From Geobacter sp. (GTDB lineage: Bacteria; Desulfobacterota; Desulfuromonadia; Geobacterales; Pseudopelobacteraceae), in assembly GCA_027346925.1 (NCBI GenBank), contig DAIERH010000002.1:1-58362 (forward strand): 58,362 nt of DNA, given 5' to 3'. A program made the translations under genes and the position numbers. Shown in pieces: positions 14,308 through 23,400 of the stretch (position 1 is the first letter of the stretch; each line of letters starts with the position of its first letter). The notes under the pieces are model-generated. The model did no database searches. It saw only the letters and a list, made by a program, of their open reading frames with translations, and was not told the DNA's origin.

Positions 14308-14311
14308 AGGG

Positions 14312-14542
14312 ATGATCACCGGTCAAGTATATCGAATCAGAACCGTGCCAAGAACAAACGATACGTCCCACGGTGCCCGCAAGGGCTCTCTGGCAGTCGT
14401 GCTCGGTCCATGCCCTTACGACTACGGTCATTTCCTTGCCCAGGCGCCACATTCTGTTACGGGGCGTCCGGTAGTCTGGAGTCTGCGCCCATGCGACTTG
14501 CAACGACTGCCAGACCACGAGGAGATCAACGGTGGATGCTGA
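14312..14542 (+). CDS. Unknown 76-aa protein in the recombination operon
   Basis: Begins MITGQVYRIRTVPRTNDTSH; no motif recognised. It starts 5 nt after the ATPase stop (GAGGG upstream) and overlaps the next gene by 11 nt. A frame on the opposite strand (14294-14548) is of similar length but lies against the operon direction; the + strand reading is preferred. Confidence 0.5.
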   Translation: MITGQVYRIRTVPRTNDTSHGARKGSLAVVLGPCPYDYGHFLAQAPHSVTGRPVVWSLRPCDLQRLPDHEEINGGC

Positions 14543-14735
14543 AACCATGCTCCATCAACGACGTATGCCGGCATGGCTCCAGGGGAGCGGGGTACCGATC
14601 ACCGTCGAGATAGACCCGGTGACACTGTCCACATTCAGACAGATACTGTCCGTTGACGGCTGGTCAGTGGAAGAAGGTATTGAACGGCTGGTCAATCATG
14701 TGGTAGGACTTTACGAGAACCGGCAGAGCCGGTAA
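14532..14735 (+). CDS. Unknown 67-aa protein
   Basis: GTG start at 14532 preceded by GGAG. The product contains VPITVEIDPVTLSTFRQIL and WSVEEGIERLVNHVVGLY, a strand followed by two helices, like the end of a ribbon-helix-helix DNA-binding domain. Could be a small regulator; not firmly assigned. Confidence 0.6.
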   Translation: MDAETMLHQRRMPAWLQGSGVPITVEIDPVTLSTFRQILSVDGWSVEEGIERLVNHVVGLYENRQSR

Positions 14736-14756
14736 TTTCACGACGGAGGTAACAAG

Positions 14757-14969
14757 ATGACGAGAATTAAAGAAATCCTGAGTCAGATCGAACTGGCGGC
14801 AGTCAACGACCCTGCCGCCATCAAGGGGCTGTGCGACGAAGCCAGGGCAGTGCTTGACGGTGAGCAGCCCGCCGCCGAAGCGTCAGAGCCTGCGCCGGTA
14901 GTCGAACCGGAGACTACTGTGGCACCGGCTCCTGAGCAGTCCGCCGCCGAAGCGTCAGAGCCTGCGTAG
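14757..14969 (+). CDS. Small protein with repeated acidic Ala/Pro-rich tail
   Basis: 70 aa. The N-terminal half is helical (MTRIKEILSQIELAAVNDPA); the second half contains EQPAAEASEPAP and EQSAAEASEPA, two copies from a 33-bp direct DNA repeat. Good GGAGG at the start. The last 56 nt overlap the convergent gene 14914-15153. Confidence 0.6.
   Translation: MTRIKEILSQIELAAVNDPAAIKGLCDEARAVLDGEQPAAEASEPAPVVEPETTVAPAPEQSAAEASEPA
14862..14966 (+). repeat. 33-bp direct repeat within a coding region
   Basis: Two near-identical copies at 14862-14894 and 14934-14966 (GAGCAG-CCGCCGCCGAAGCG...), differing at one position. They encode the repeated tail of the 14757 gene and, on the other strand, the end of the 14914 gene. 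Confidence 0.85.
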
Positions 14970-15153
14970 CGTACCAGATATCTTTCGGACGGTCGTTTTC
15001 TTTCAAAAAAGGTCCGCCATAGCCTCGGATGATTTCAAAGTCATTTTCGGCTTGGCGGATTTTTTGTTGGAGATCTTCCAGCGCCTCTTGGGGTTGGCCG
15101 CCTTCGCCCCAGAAGATATTGTACCCTTCTACTGGTTTTGCTTCTCGTAGCAT
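14914..15153 (-). CDS. Unknown 79-aa protein
   Basis: Begins MLREAKPVEGYNIFWGEGG; contains a helix EALEDLQQKIRQAENDFEII and a basic end. Start 15153 has AGAGGAGG 7 nt upstream, better than most. It is an isolated - strand gene inside a + strand operon and overlaps the 3' end of the 14757 gene tail to tail. Function unknown. Confidence 0.62.
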   Translation of the reverse strand: MLREAKPVEGYNIFWGEGGQPQEALEDLQQKIRQAENDFEIIRGYGGPFLKENDRPKDIWYATQALTLRRRTAQEPVPQ

Positions 15154-15322
15154 GGATGCCTCCTCTTTTTGTGCTTGCAGTTTTTGCGTGAACCAGTATA
15201 ATTGATTTTGCTCACATTGGGAATAAAGTTATCAACAGAAGCATGAGAATCGGGTAGCCGCGAGGCCCCGGCCCTCCCAAGGGTGAGCGTTCTCATGCTT
15301 TTTATTTTGCACACTGCCCAGT
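15154..15322. other. Intergenic region with a long-loop hairpin
   Basis: AGCATGAGAA (15240-15249) and TTCTCATGCT (15290-15299) form a perfect 10-bp stem around a GC-rich 40-nt insert that can pair further (CCC-TCCCAA-GGG); TTTTTATTTT follows. It may be a terminator for + strand transcription or a small structured RNA. The upstream part is AT-rich and probably holds the promoter of the 14914 gene. Confidence 0.45.
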
Positions 15323-15323
15323 T

Positions 15324-15422
15324 TGGTAAGGCGGGGCGTGGCCGGGTAAGGCGAAGCACGGTTATGTGAGGTAGAGCATTGCGGACTCGGGCGGCGCACA
15401 GCAGGGCGTGGCAACGCGAGGA
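15324..15422 (+). repeat. GGC-rich degenerate repeats upstream of 15431 gene
   Basis: Short units of the type GGTAAGGCG, GGGCGTGGC and GCAACGCGAGG recur with irregular spacing up to the ribosome binding site of the 15431 gene. A related stretch follows the gene at 15990-16080. Confidence 0.5.
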
Positions 15423-15430
15423 GATTTACT

Positions 15431-15997
15431 ATGCAAATCAAAGTCACGATTCAAGGAGTCACACCGTTGTTGATGAACAGGTTTACGGAGCAGAATGAAA
15501 TCAAAGTCAGTTCCGGCCTTTCGGGAGTCCATGTTGGCGGCAAACCGGCCCCGCGTGAACAGGCCAAGCAGAAGGCGTACATGGATGAAGAGGGGAATCT
15601 TTTTCTCCCCGGCCCAAACCTTTTCTCCTGCCTCATCCAAGCTGGTACGTTTCACAAATCCGGTAAATCCAAAGTAACGACTATGAAAAGCTCCCTCATC
15701 CCGGCTGGTATGTGTGTTATGGACATTGTTTGCCCGCTCAACAGCACGGAGTTTGAGGTTGATAGCAGATCGGTAGTCATCCCTTCCACGGGTGGCAGAA
15801 TTATGTGTCATCGCCCCCGATTGGACAAGTGGAGTCTTAGTTTTACTCTGGATATTGACACTGAAATGTTCAGCCCTCAGTTTGTCCGGCTGCTTGTCGA
15901 TGACGCTGGCCGTAAAATTGGCCTGGGGGATTTCCGACCAGCGCGTAAAGGCCCGTTTGGAAAGTTTGTCGTTGTGGGGTGGGAAGAGGTTTGGTAG
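15431..15997 (+). CDS. Unknown 188-aa phage protein (PLLMNRF type)
   Basis: Begins MQIKVTIQGVTPLLMNRFT, followed by a Pro/Lys-rich loop (KPAPREQAKQKAYMD), LFLPGPNLFSCLIQAG, and a C-terminal beta-rich part ending GLGDFRPARKGPFGKFVVVGW. The strand-rich layout with a glycine-rich end recalls RAMP/Cas7-type or ssDNA-binding folds, but I cannot assign a family. It stands alone with its own leader and terminator, next to the recombination operon, and is flanked on both sides by GGC-rich repeats. GCGAGGAG precedes the ATG. Confidence 0.75.
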   Translation: MQIKVTIQGVTPLLMNRFTEQNEIKVSSGLSGVHVGGKPAPREQAKQKAYMDEEGNLFLPGPNLFSCLIQAGTFHKSGKSKVTTMKSSLIPAGMCVMDIVCPLNSTEFEVDSRSVVIPSTGGRIMCHRPRLDKWSLSFTLDIDTEMFSPQFVRLLVDDAGRKIGLGDFRPARKGPFGKFVVVGWEEVW

Positions 15998-16080
15998 GGG
16001 TGCCGCACCGATTTGGCGTTGTTTTGTCCGGCGATGTGTGGCGGTGCTTGGTGGTGCGAGGAATGGCAAGGCGACGCAAG
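15990..16080 (+). repeat. GGC-rich degenerate repeats downstream of 15431 gene
   Basis: Units GGCGATGTGTGGCGGTG, GGTGCGAGGAATGGCAAGG and CGACGCAAGGAATGG recur between the gene's stop and its terminator. Sequence style matches the upstream block at 15324-15422. Confidence 0.5.
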
Positions 16081-16081
16081 G

Positions 16082-16116
16082 AATGGGCGGGAATTCCCCG
16101 CCCATTAGCCTTTTTT
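16082..16116 (+). terminator. Rho-independent terminator of the 15431 gene
   Basis: AATGGGCGGG and CCCGCCCATT form a perfect 10-bp stem around AATTC; AGCC and six T follow. The stop codon of the convergent ATP-grasp gene lies within it. Confidence 0.88.
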
Positions 16117-17415
16117 ACCGGACTTCAGCCCCACCCCGTATTTGTCCGCCAACTCCAGTTTCTCATCAAGATCATCGAACACATTTGCGTTGAAATCCTT
16201 GCCGATGCAATCTATCTTTTGCGCCGACTCAATGGCCTGCTGCTGAGACTCTTCCAGGGTCGAACCGAAGCCTATCGCTTCTGCCATAAAACCACAGTTA
16301 GATAGGATGGCAAAGAACTGCATGGTTCCGTCTTTCTGTTTGGCTTGGCAAATGTTCCCCATCTTTACCCGTTTCAGATCCTTTTCCTTGACCTCTAACG
16401 GAAGAGTGGTCTGTTCATTCTTGGTGACAGAAGAATGGATGATGATCTCTGAAGCATAAGGCTTTTTCTTGTCATATTCAGGGACTACGGCTTCACCTTT
16501 GGCGACTCCCAAAACCATCGGCCCAAAGTTGGTGTATCGCGCTGAAGATATGCCTGAAGGTGGGCGTCCAGCTCTTTGGCAAGCGTCAATAAAATGCGGT
16601 TTCTTGTCTGGTCCTATCCGCAATTCAGACGACATCATGCCTCTGATGTCGTATTTCGCGTACACTGGCCTCATGGCATTTTCCACCAACAAAACCGGCT
16701 TGGGAAGGTCGTTGAAATCAAGGCTTATGCAACTATACCCCTCGCCTTTGGCCTCAAACCCGTACATGCAATTAGCAAGGTAGTTCCCATTGGTAAAAAA
16801 ACGGTCGCAGCCTGGTTCTACTCCATCCTTGGGGTGTATCGGGTCTTCAATCATAAAGACCTGCTCTTCGCGAAGGAAACCAAGATCGTGCGCCCACTTG
16901 TCCACCGTTGACATGCTGTTAATCCAGTTTTTATGGTGGAACGATTCCAAGACGCCCCTTGCGTTGTTGTCTACCTTGATCCACTTATCTTGTTCAGACT
17001 TGAGCACCTTCACTAGGGATTCAACCCCCGTCACCATTTGGTATTTACCAGTGGGCAGACCACGCCCAGCAAGCACCTTCTTGAACAGACCTCGCTTGCC
17101 CTCAAGGATCTCTCCGTCGCCACAGCCGAAAACCAGTTTCCCGCTACGGCGCAACCGTTCCTGCATATCCCCATTCCCAACGTCGAAGAACACCCATAGA
17201 TCAACACTGTCGTCGTCTTCTTCAAAGCTGTCAATCCTGGTCAGCCCTGGGATTCCTGAGCCAATCATTTGCAGCTCAGGCGTGGAAAACGGCGACACCC
17301 AAGGAGTGAAGTATTCGACGACCCCAAAGTATTCAGCCAAAGCTGCGGCCAGGTGGGTAAAAAGCCCAAGGTCGTAAACACGGACCTTCATTTTGCTATA
17401 GGGTTTCTGGATCAT
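16105..17415 (-). CDS. ATP-grasp-fold protein
   Basis: 436-aa protein with the organisation of ATP-grasp ligases: an N-terminal Rossmann-like part (KVRVYDLGLFTHLAAALAEY), KKVLAGRGLPTGKYQMVTG, the ATP-binding DKWIKVDNNARG near residue 140, EEQVFMIEDP near 187, and a metal-binding region RIGPDKKPHFIDACQRAGRP near 275. ATP-grasp enzymes join a carboxylate to an amine or thiol; the substrate here is unknown. It is the last gene of the late operon, starting 3 nt before the stop of the giant virion gene, which suggests a link to virion proteins, but this is inference. Confidence 0.7.
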   Translation of the reverse strand: MIQKPYSKMKVRVYDLGLFTHLAAALAEYFGVVEYFTPWVSPFSTPELQMIGSGIPGLTRIDSFEEDDDSVDLWVFFDVGNGDMQERLRRSGKLVFGCGDGEILEGKRGLFKKVLAGRGLPTGKYQMVTGVESLVKVLKSEQDKWIKVDNNARGVLESFHHKNWINSMSTVDKWAHDLGFLREEQVFMIEDPIHPKDGVEPGCDRFFTNGNYLANCMYGFEAKGEGYSCISLDFNDLPKPVLLVENAMRPVYAKYDIRGMMSSELRIGPDKKPHFIDACQRAGRPPSGISSARYTNFGPMVLGVAKGEAVVPEYDKKKPYASEIIIHSSVTKNEQTTLPLEVKEKDLKRVKMGNICQAKQKDGTMQFFAILSNCGFMAEAIGFGSTLEESQQQAIESAQKIDCIGKDFNANVFDDLDEKLELADKYGVGLKSGKKG

Positions 17416-17418
17416 GGG

Positions 17419-20400
17419 TTACTCCCTGATAATCTCAAGATATCGCTCTCGCTCTTCCTGCGTCAGCCCCTTAGAGTTGCGGAACTTCTTCCGGAAAGCC
17501 GGTTTCAACTCCTCCACCACGTCACTCGGGGCATTCTCCATGATGTCGGCCAGCTTGTCAATCTGCATACGCTTGACCTTGGCCATATCCAGGGGGAGCT
17601 TGCCCCGCTGGCCCGGTATGTCGGCCTGTAAAATTTGCCACAAGTTGCGCTGTTCACGGGGGATCTGCTCGTCGCCGGCCATGTCCGTCATCTTGGATAT
17701 CCGGCGAAGGTCGGGCGGAACAAGCAGCGACTCGGCGAACTGGCCGCCCCATTGCCCCGCGCTTTCCGCAGTTCGCATCGCCTCGCCCATCCGAACCGGC
17801 TGTTCAAAGAACGGCACCTCCTCAATTACCCCTTTGGCGCCGGCAAACACCCCAGCCGCCGTGCCGTGCTCCTTACCCTTCTCTGCATAGTGGTCCTCCA
17901 CCCGGCGCAGAGTGGCACCAATCTGCAGCACCTCCAGTGCGGGAGTATGCAGAGCCCACCGTGGCATGTCGACACCAAATACCCGGAGCCCGCCGGCCTT
18001 GACATCGTCCTGCTTGCGGCGTTCGCCCTGCTGATAGTAACCACCGATGGAATCTGCGGCCAGGTAGCCAAGGACCAGTACGGCCGCGCCGATGCCCTGC
18101 TTCTTGAGCGCCCTCATCACGTAATCGGCTTCCTCGGGTTTCAGCCCCTCGATACCTTTGGCGCCGATCACCTTGGCGATAGCCTTGGCTCCGCCTGCAG
18201 CATAGGACAGCGTTTCCGCCACAAAGTTCGTCGGGATCTTCACAATTGGCATGACCATTTGCAGACCGGTAGCCGCCGCCCGGCCGCCAGTCCCTTTGTG
18301 CCGGGCATAGTTGATCAGCATCCGGTACGCCGTCACCATGGCGTTGTCCTGCATGAAGATTGCCCGGTTGGCGTCGACATACGATTCAGCAAACAGAGTC
18401 GCCTGCGTCACCGGGTCGGACACGTCATAGCCGTTCTTCATGTACCACTCGGTGCGTTTCTGCAGCGACCGATTGAACTCGGCACGCTTAGGCATAATCT
18501 TGAGTGCCCCGTGGATGTGACCGAAGAACTCGATAGCCTCGGGCGGCAGATCGTGCTTTTTGCCGTAGAGTCGATCCAGTTCGCCCCGGCCGGTCTTGAT
18601 CACGTCCCAGGCGTCCATGTAGGTCTGTTTGGCGAACCACTGCCGCATGGCCGCAGCCTCAGCCCGGACGTTCAGCCCGCCACCCTCTCGGGGCGCCTTG
18701 GCTGCAATGCGTGAAATGTACGGGGTATGCGACAGAACACCACCCACCAACTCTTCCAGCGGCGTGGTGATCTGCCGCAGAGACGCCGCCGTGGTGAGTT
18801 TGCCGATGGTCTGGGCCCCGGAGAGGATCACCGCTCGGCGCCACTTCACCAGCCAGTCAAGCCCCCTCTGCGCCGCCGTCCGGTTGGCCAGTTCCTGCTT
18901 GCGGATCTCCGTGTTGATGGCTTCCTTCAGCCGCTCCGTCTCGGCCTTCAGTCGGATAGCTTCCGGGTCCATCTTCAGCACGCGTCGGGCCGACTTCTCG
19001 TAGTTGCCCGTGTTCAGCATCTCCTGCAGGTCAGCAATCCGCTTCATCGTCCGGGTCTTGTACGCCTTCAATGCAACCTGTTCCGGGTCAACGGCGGGCT
19101 TTGCGTCCCGCTGCATCTGCTTGTACTGTTCGGCTAGGGCGTCCCGGCGGTCACGGAGTGCCTTCAGTTCGGGCGTCTCGGGAGTCGCAGATGTCTTTTT
19201 GCCAGGCGCTAAGTCGTTTTCCTTGATCCTCCGTGTGTATTCGTCTAGAGACCGCTGTGCGGCATCAGTTGCGGCTTTTACTTGCCGTTCAGTGTCAGCC
19301 ATGAATTTCTTGAGTTGCTGCATTTCTGGCGATTCATCAGGAACTTGCTTCTTCTGCATTTCCTGGTAGGCCTTGCGGAGTTCGTCTCGTTTGGAGCGGA
19401 GACCATCTCTTTTCTTCCGGAGTGCTTGTAGCTCGGGTGTCTCGGGAGGAGTGCTTGTTTTCGGATGTGGCAAGACATCACGGGTCTTTATTTGTCGGTC
19501 GAGTTCTGTAATCGACTTCTCCACCGCATTCGTGGCGATCCTCACCCGCTGCTCGTCGGAGAGCCCCGGTTTGCCCTCGATGTCCTCCAGGGCCTTCTTC
19601 AGCCGGTCCCGTTCGGCCTTCAGCGCGTTGGCCTCTTCGTCGTACTTGAGCCCGATCTTCTTCGGCGTCTTTTTGCCGGTCTTGATCTGCTCGGTGATGT
19701 CGTGAATCTGGTTCCGCAGTCGGGTCTTGGCCGCGTCCAGGGAAGTCTTCCACTGCTCTTCCGGCGTCCGGGTCGACTGGCTGTCAATGCCACTGGCTTT
19801 CATCGCCTCCTTGACCTGGTGCTGCAGGTCGCGGACGGTATCGGAAACCGGGTCACGCTGGAGCCCGGAATGGAGCGGGGGCTGGCCGGCTTCGGCATCC
19901 TCCAGGGCGGAAATCAGCCGCATCTGCCGGCGGGCCTCCCGCATTTCGACCTGGATTTCCTCCTGGCTCATCTTGTAGGAGTGTCCATAGCCGGAGATGG
20001 CGTCCCGGATGTCCCGCTTCTCCAGGTCCGGAATGTCCTTCAACTCTTCGTAGATGTCGTCAATGATGGCCTTGGCGTCGGTGATGCCGGCGATCACCCG
20101 GTTGCGGGCCATTTCCGCTAGGACCACCACTGCTTCCGGGTCGAAGTTCATAGTCAGTTTGTTGGGGGAGAGGATCGACCGGAGTTTCCCAGCCAGTGAC
20201 TTGAATTCCGTGTCCATCGATTTGCGGGCAACGGCCTTCTCTCCGGCCCGCTGCCTCCGGGGGGCGCTGGCTTCCTCGTTGTGGATCTTCGTGACCTTGC
20301 GCTGCGCCTCCAGTTCGGCTATCCGCTCCTCATGTGCCTTGGATTTCGCCATGGCCTCGTCAAGTTGCTTCGTCAGCGCCTCAATCTTGGTGCGGACGGC

Positions 20401-23400
20401 TTCCGGTATCTCCGGCTTACCGATGGCCACCCGTACCCGCTGGATCGACCGCGCCAAGGAGTAATCCTCGGCAATCATCATCTTGCGGGCGGCCAGGCCC
20501 AGCCCCTGTTCGTAACCTGTGCGCCGGGCGGCCTCATCGTTGGTGTTGATGTCGTCTTCGATCTTGGCCAGCCGCTGCCGGTTCTCTGCCAGGGATACCT
20601 GGTCGCCGGCTGCGGTCGCCTTCTCGATCTGCTCCATGACGGCCACATGGTCGTTCTGTAGCCTCATGCGGTCATAGATCAGCGTCACCGACTCCTCAGC
20701 GGACAGGGCGCGGGGCTTCTCTGCCAGTGACGCAGCCAGAAGTCGGGGGTCTACCTGGCCAGAATCCACCAAGGCTTTCCCTCTCTCGAACGCATCCCCG
20801 AATGTGCGCCGGGTTTCGACCTCAACCGGTGACTTGCCGATGGTGTCCCGTTCCTCTTCGGTGACATCGTTCTTGATGCCCGTGGTCCGCTGCTGAGAGG
20901 TCGGCTTGACCGACAGGGGGATGACGTTGCTCTTCTCCGGCCGGATCTGCTTGGCCAGTTCGTCGGCCCGGGCGAGCCACTTCAGGGCGGTTTCCTCGTC
21001 GCCCCTGGTCACCGCCTCGTCGGCCTTGTCGAGGAATTCGTTGTGGCGCCGGATCAGTACCTTGCGAAGGTCATCGCCTTCGGTGGAGCCACGCTCGTTG
21101 CCGACTATGCGCTTGACGTTCTCCCAGGTCGCTTGAATCAGCCCTTTGAAACGGTCCCACAGGTCGCCCAACTTCTCCTTCATGGAGCGGGTGAAGTCCT
21201 GGTATTTGCGGGCACCATCCTCGTAAGCGGCACGGCCTATGGCTTCCAGGTGGGGCATGGCTTCCCGGCCGGATTTGGCGAGTTTGGTGAGTTCCTTCAG
21301 TGCAAGAGGGACAACGGAGGTGATGTCGTAGAGTTCGGTGCCTTTGGGTGTCTGGTGATTGGCTGTCTCGCCTTTCGGTACCTTTAGCGCCTTCATCTCT
21401 GCCGAAAGCGTATGCTCTCTGACCGGCATAACGACCGCCACCGGCCCACCGTTCTCATAGAACAGCACCGGACCCTGTTTGTTGCCGTCGGCATATATCT
21501 CGGCGTTCGGATAGTGCTGTTTGGCATACAGGAAATAATCCTGGTCCACGTATACGTCGGGCTTGCCTTCGACTCTCAGTCGGGCATACGCCTTGTCCGC
21601 CGTGTCGATAGGGTTGCCAGATACGGCCAGCACTTCGCCGTTCTTGCCACCGGCACCAGCCGTGCCGTGCCCGACAAAATCTATATTCTCCACCCTGTCC
21701 AGATTCTTCTTGTCTGGAAGCATCCGGCTTATATCGGGTGGGTTGGCTTTCCATGCTTCATTGCGCTCGTTTACCGTCTTGTCCTTGGACGGCTTTATCT
21801 TGATCTGCGGTTCGCCTTTCACCATGAGATGTCCGGTACCGTGCCACGTTCCCAACTCACCAGTGAAGACCCCAGCCCCTTCCAGTGGGGGGGGCTTCAC
21901 TGTCGTCTGCTTCGGCAGGTTCCCGTATCCGGTTGACTTCGCCTGGGCTTTCTCGGCAGAGGGGAACAGCGTTTCAACCTGCTTCTTGAAGTTCTGGAGT
22001 GCATTCTTGGAGTTGTAAACCTCGAACGTCCCATCGTCAGGGACATGGATTGTCACATAGGCGCTGGCATCGCGGAGTGCCTGTTGTGCTGCCTTTATCT
22101 GTGGCGTAACCCTCTTCATATCAGCATCGGCAACATCATGAGCCGATTGGAATTGGGCTATCATCTCCTGCCGGCGTTCGGGTGTGCTATCCTGGAAATA
22201 CTGAGGATCTTTCCAGAGGTTGAGTTTTGTTCCAGCCTCATCTTTGCGATTGTGAGCATCGGTCAGGGCTCCGCGCAAGTCGCCCAGTTCATTTTGTAGC
22301 TTCATCCGCTCGGGAGTCGGTGCGTCCGGTGCCTCCTTGATTGCATCCTCAATGTTCGCCAAAAGGTACTTCTTCTGTTCCTTGAGGGGCGTTCCTTCCT
22401 TTTTGGCGGTCTTGACGGCTTCGGCCACCACCTCTGCCGGCGTATCCTGCCCCGTCACCCTGGCGGCTTCGTAGTCGGCGCGGGCCTTCCGCGTCTCAAT
22501 GTACCGGGCAAGGTCCATTTTCTCCTGACCGGCGGCCCGTGCCCCTTCATTCGACACTGCCGCCGCAGTCCGCCGCCCACCGCCGTTGAACTCCCGTTCC
22601 CCGGCTTTCTGCAACGATGCAATCTCACCACCCAGCCGTTCAAGGCGCTCCTCCAGTTCAGGGACGGACATTTTGCCGTAACGTCTTTCAAGTTCGGCGT
22701 CCTGTTTGGCGGTCGCTTTGTCAAACCGCTGTTGCTTGGTCAGCCGCTCAGATTCGGGCATCTTGTCATAGGCTGCGCTGGCCCGTTCAATGGCGTCCTC
22801 TTTGGTGTTGGCCGTGAAGAAATTACCCTGTTCGTGGCTGAATTTGTACTTCCACAGGTCGTTACGGGGGTCGTGGTAGAGCAGGCCAGCGTCGATTAAC
22901 GTGTCCTCGCTTACCTCGGATTTCTGAGACATGGCTGACTGTTCCGGCTCCATATCTTGCACCCGCGTGAAATACTCCTCCACCGCCGCGTCGGTCCCCT
23001 TGACCGTCCTGGGCAGTTTCTCCCCGGTCCGGCTGGCGAACTCGGCTCGGAGCCCCTTGTTGTCCATGTGCAGGAGGTCTTTCATCCCGGCGATGTCGCG
23101 GGCGTCCCATGCGGCGTTGAATTTCTCCTGGGCCTTGGGGTGCAGGGCGGTGAACTCAGGGGCGGGCTGTTTGGTCGGTTTCTCCGGGCGGGTGGTGCCG
23201 TCCATGCGGAGGGGGGCGGGCTTCTCGTTCAATGAACCAGATTCTTCCCCCTTCTCCATCTCGATCAGCCTTGCATTCGCCCCAGTCGTCCGCAACTGCG
23301 TCCGGTCCGTAAACGTCCCTTCCGGCAGCTTCTCTTCACTGGCCCCGTTGTCCTCCAGCCACTGTTTGAACTCAGCGTGCTTCTTCTGGTTCCCGAAAGA

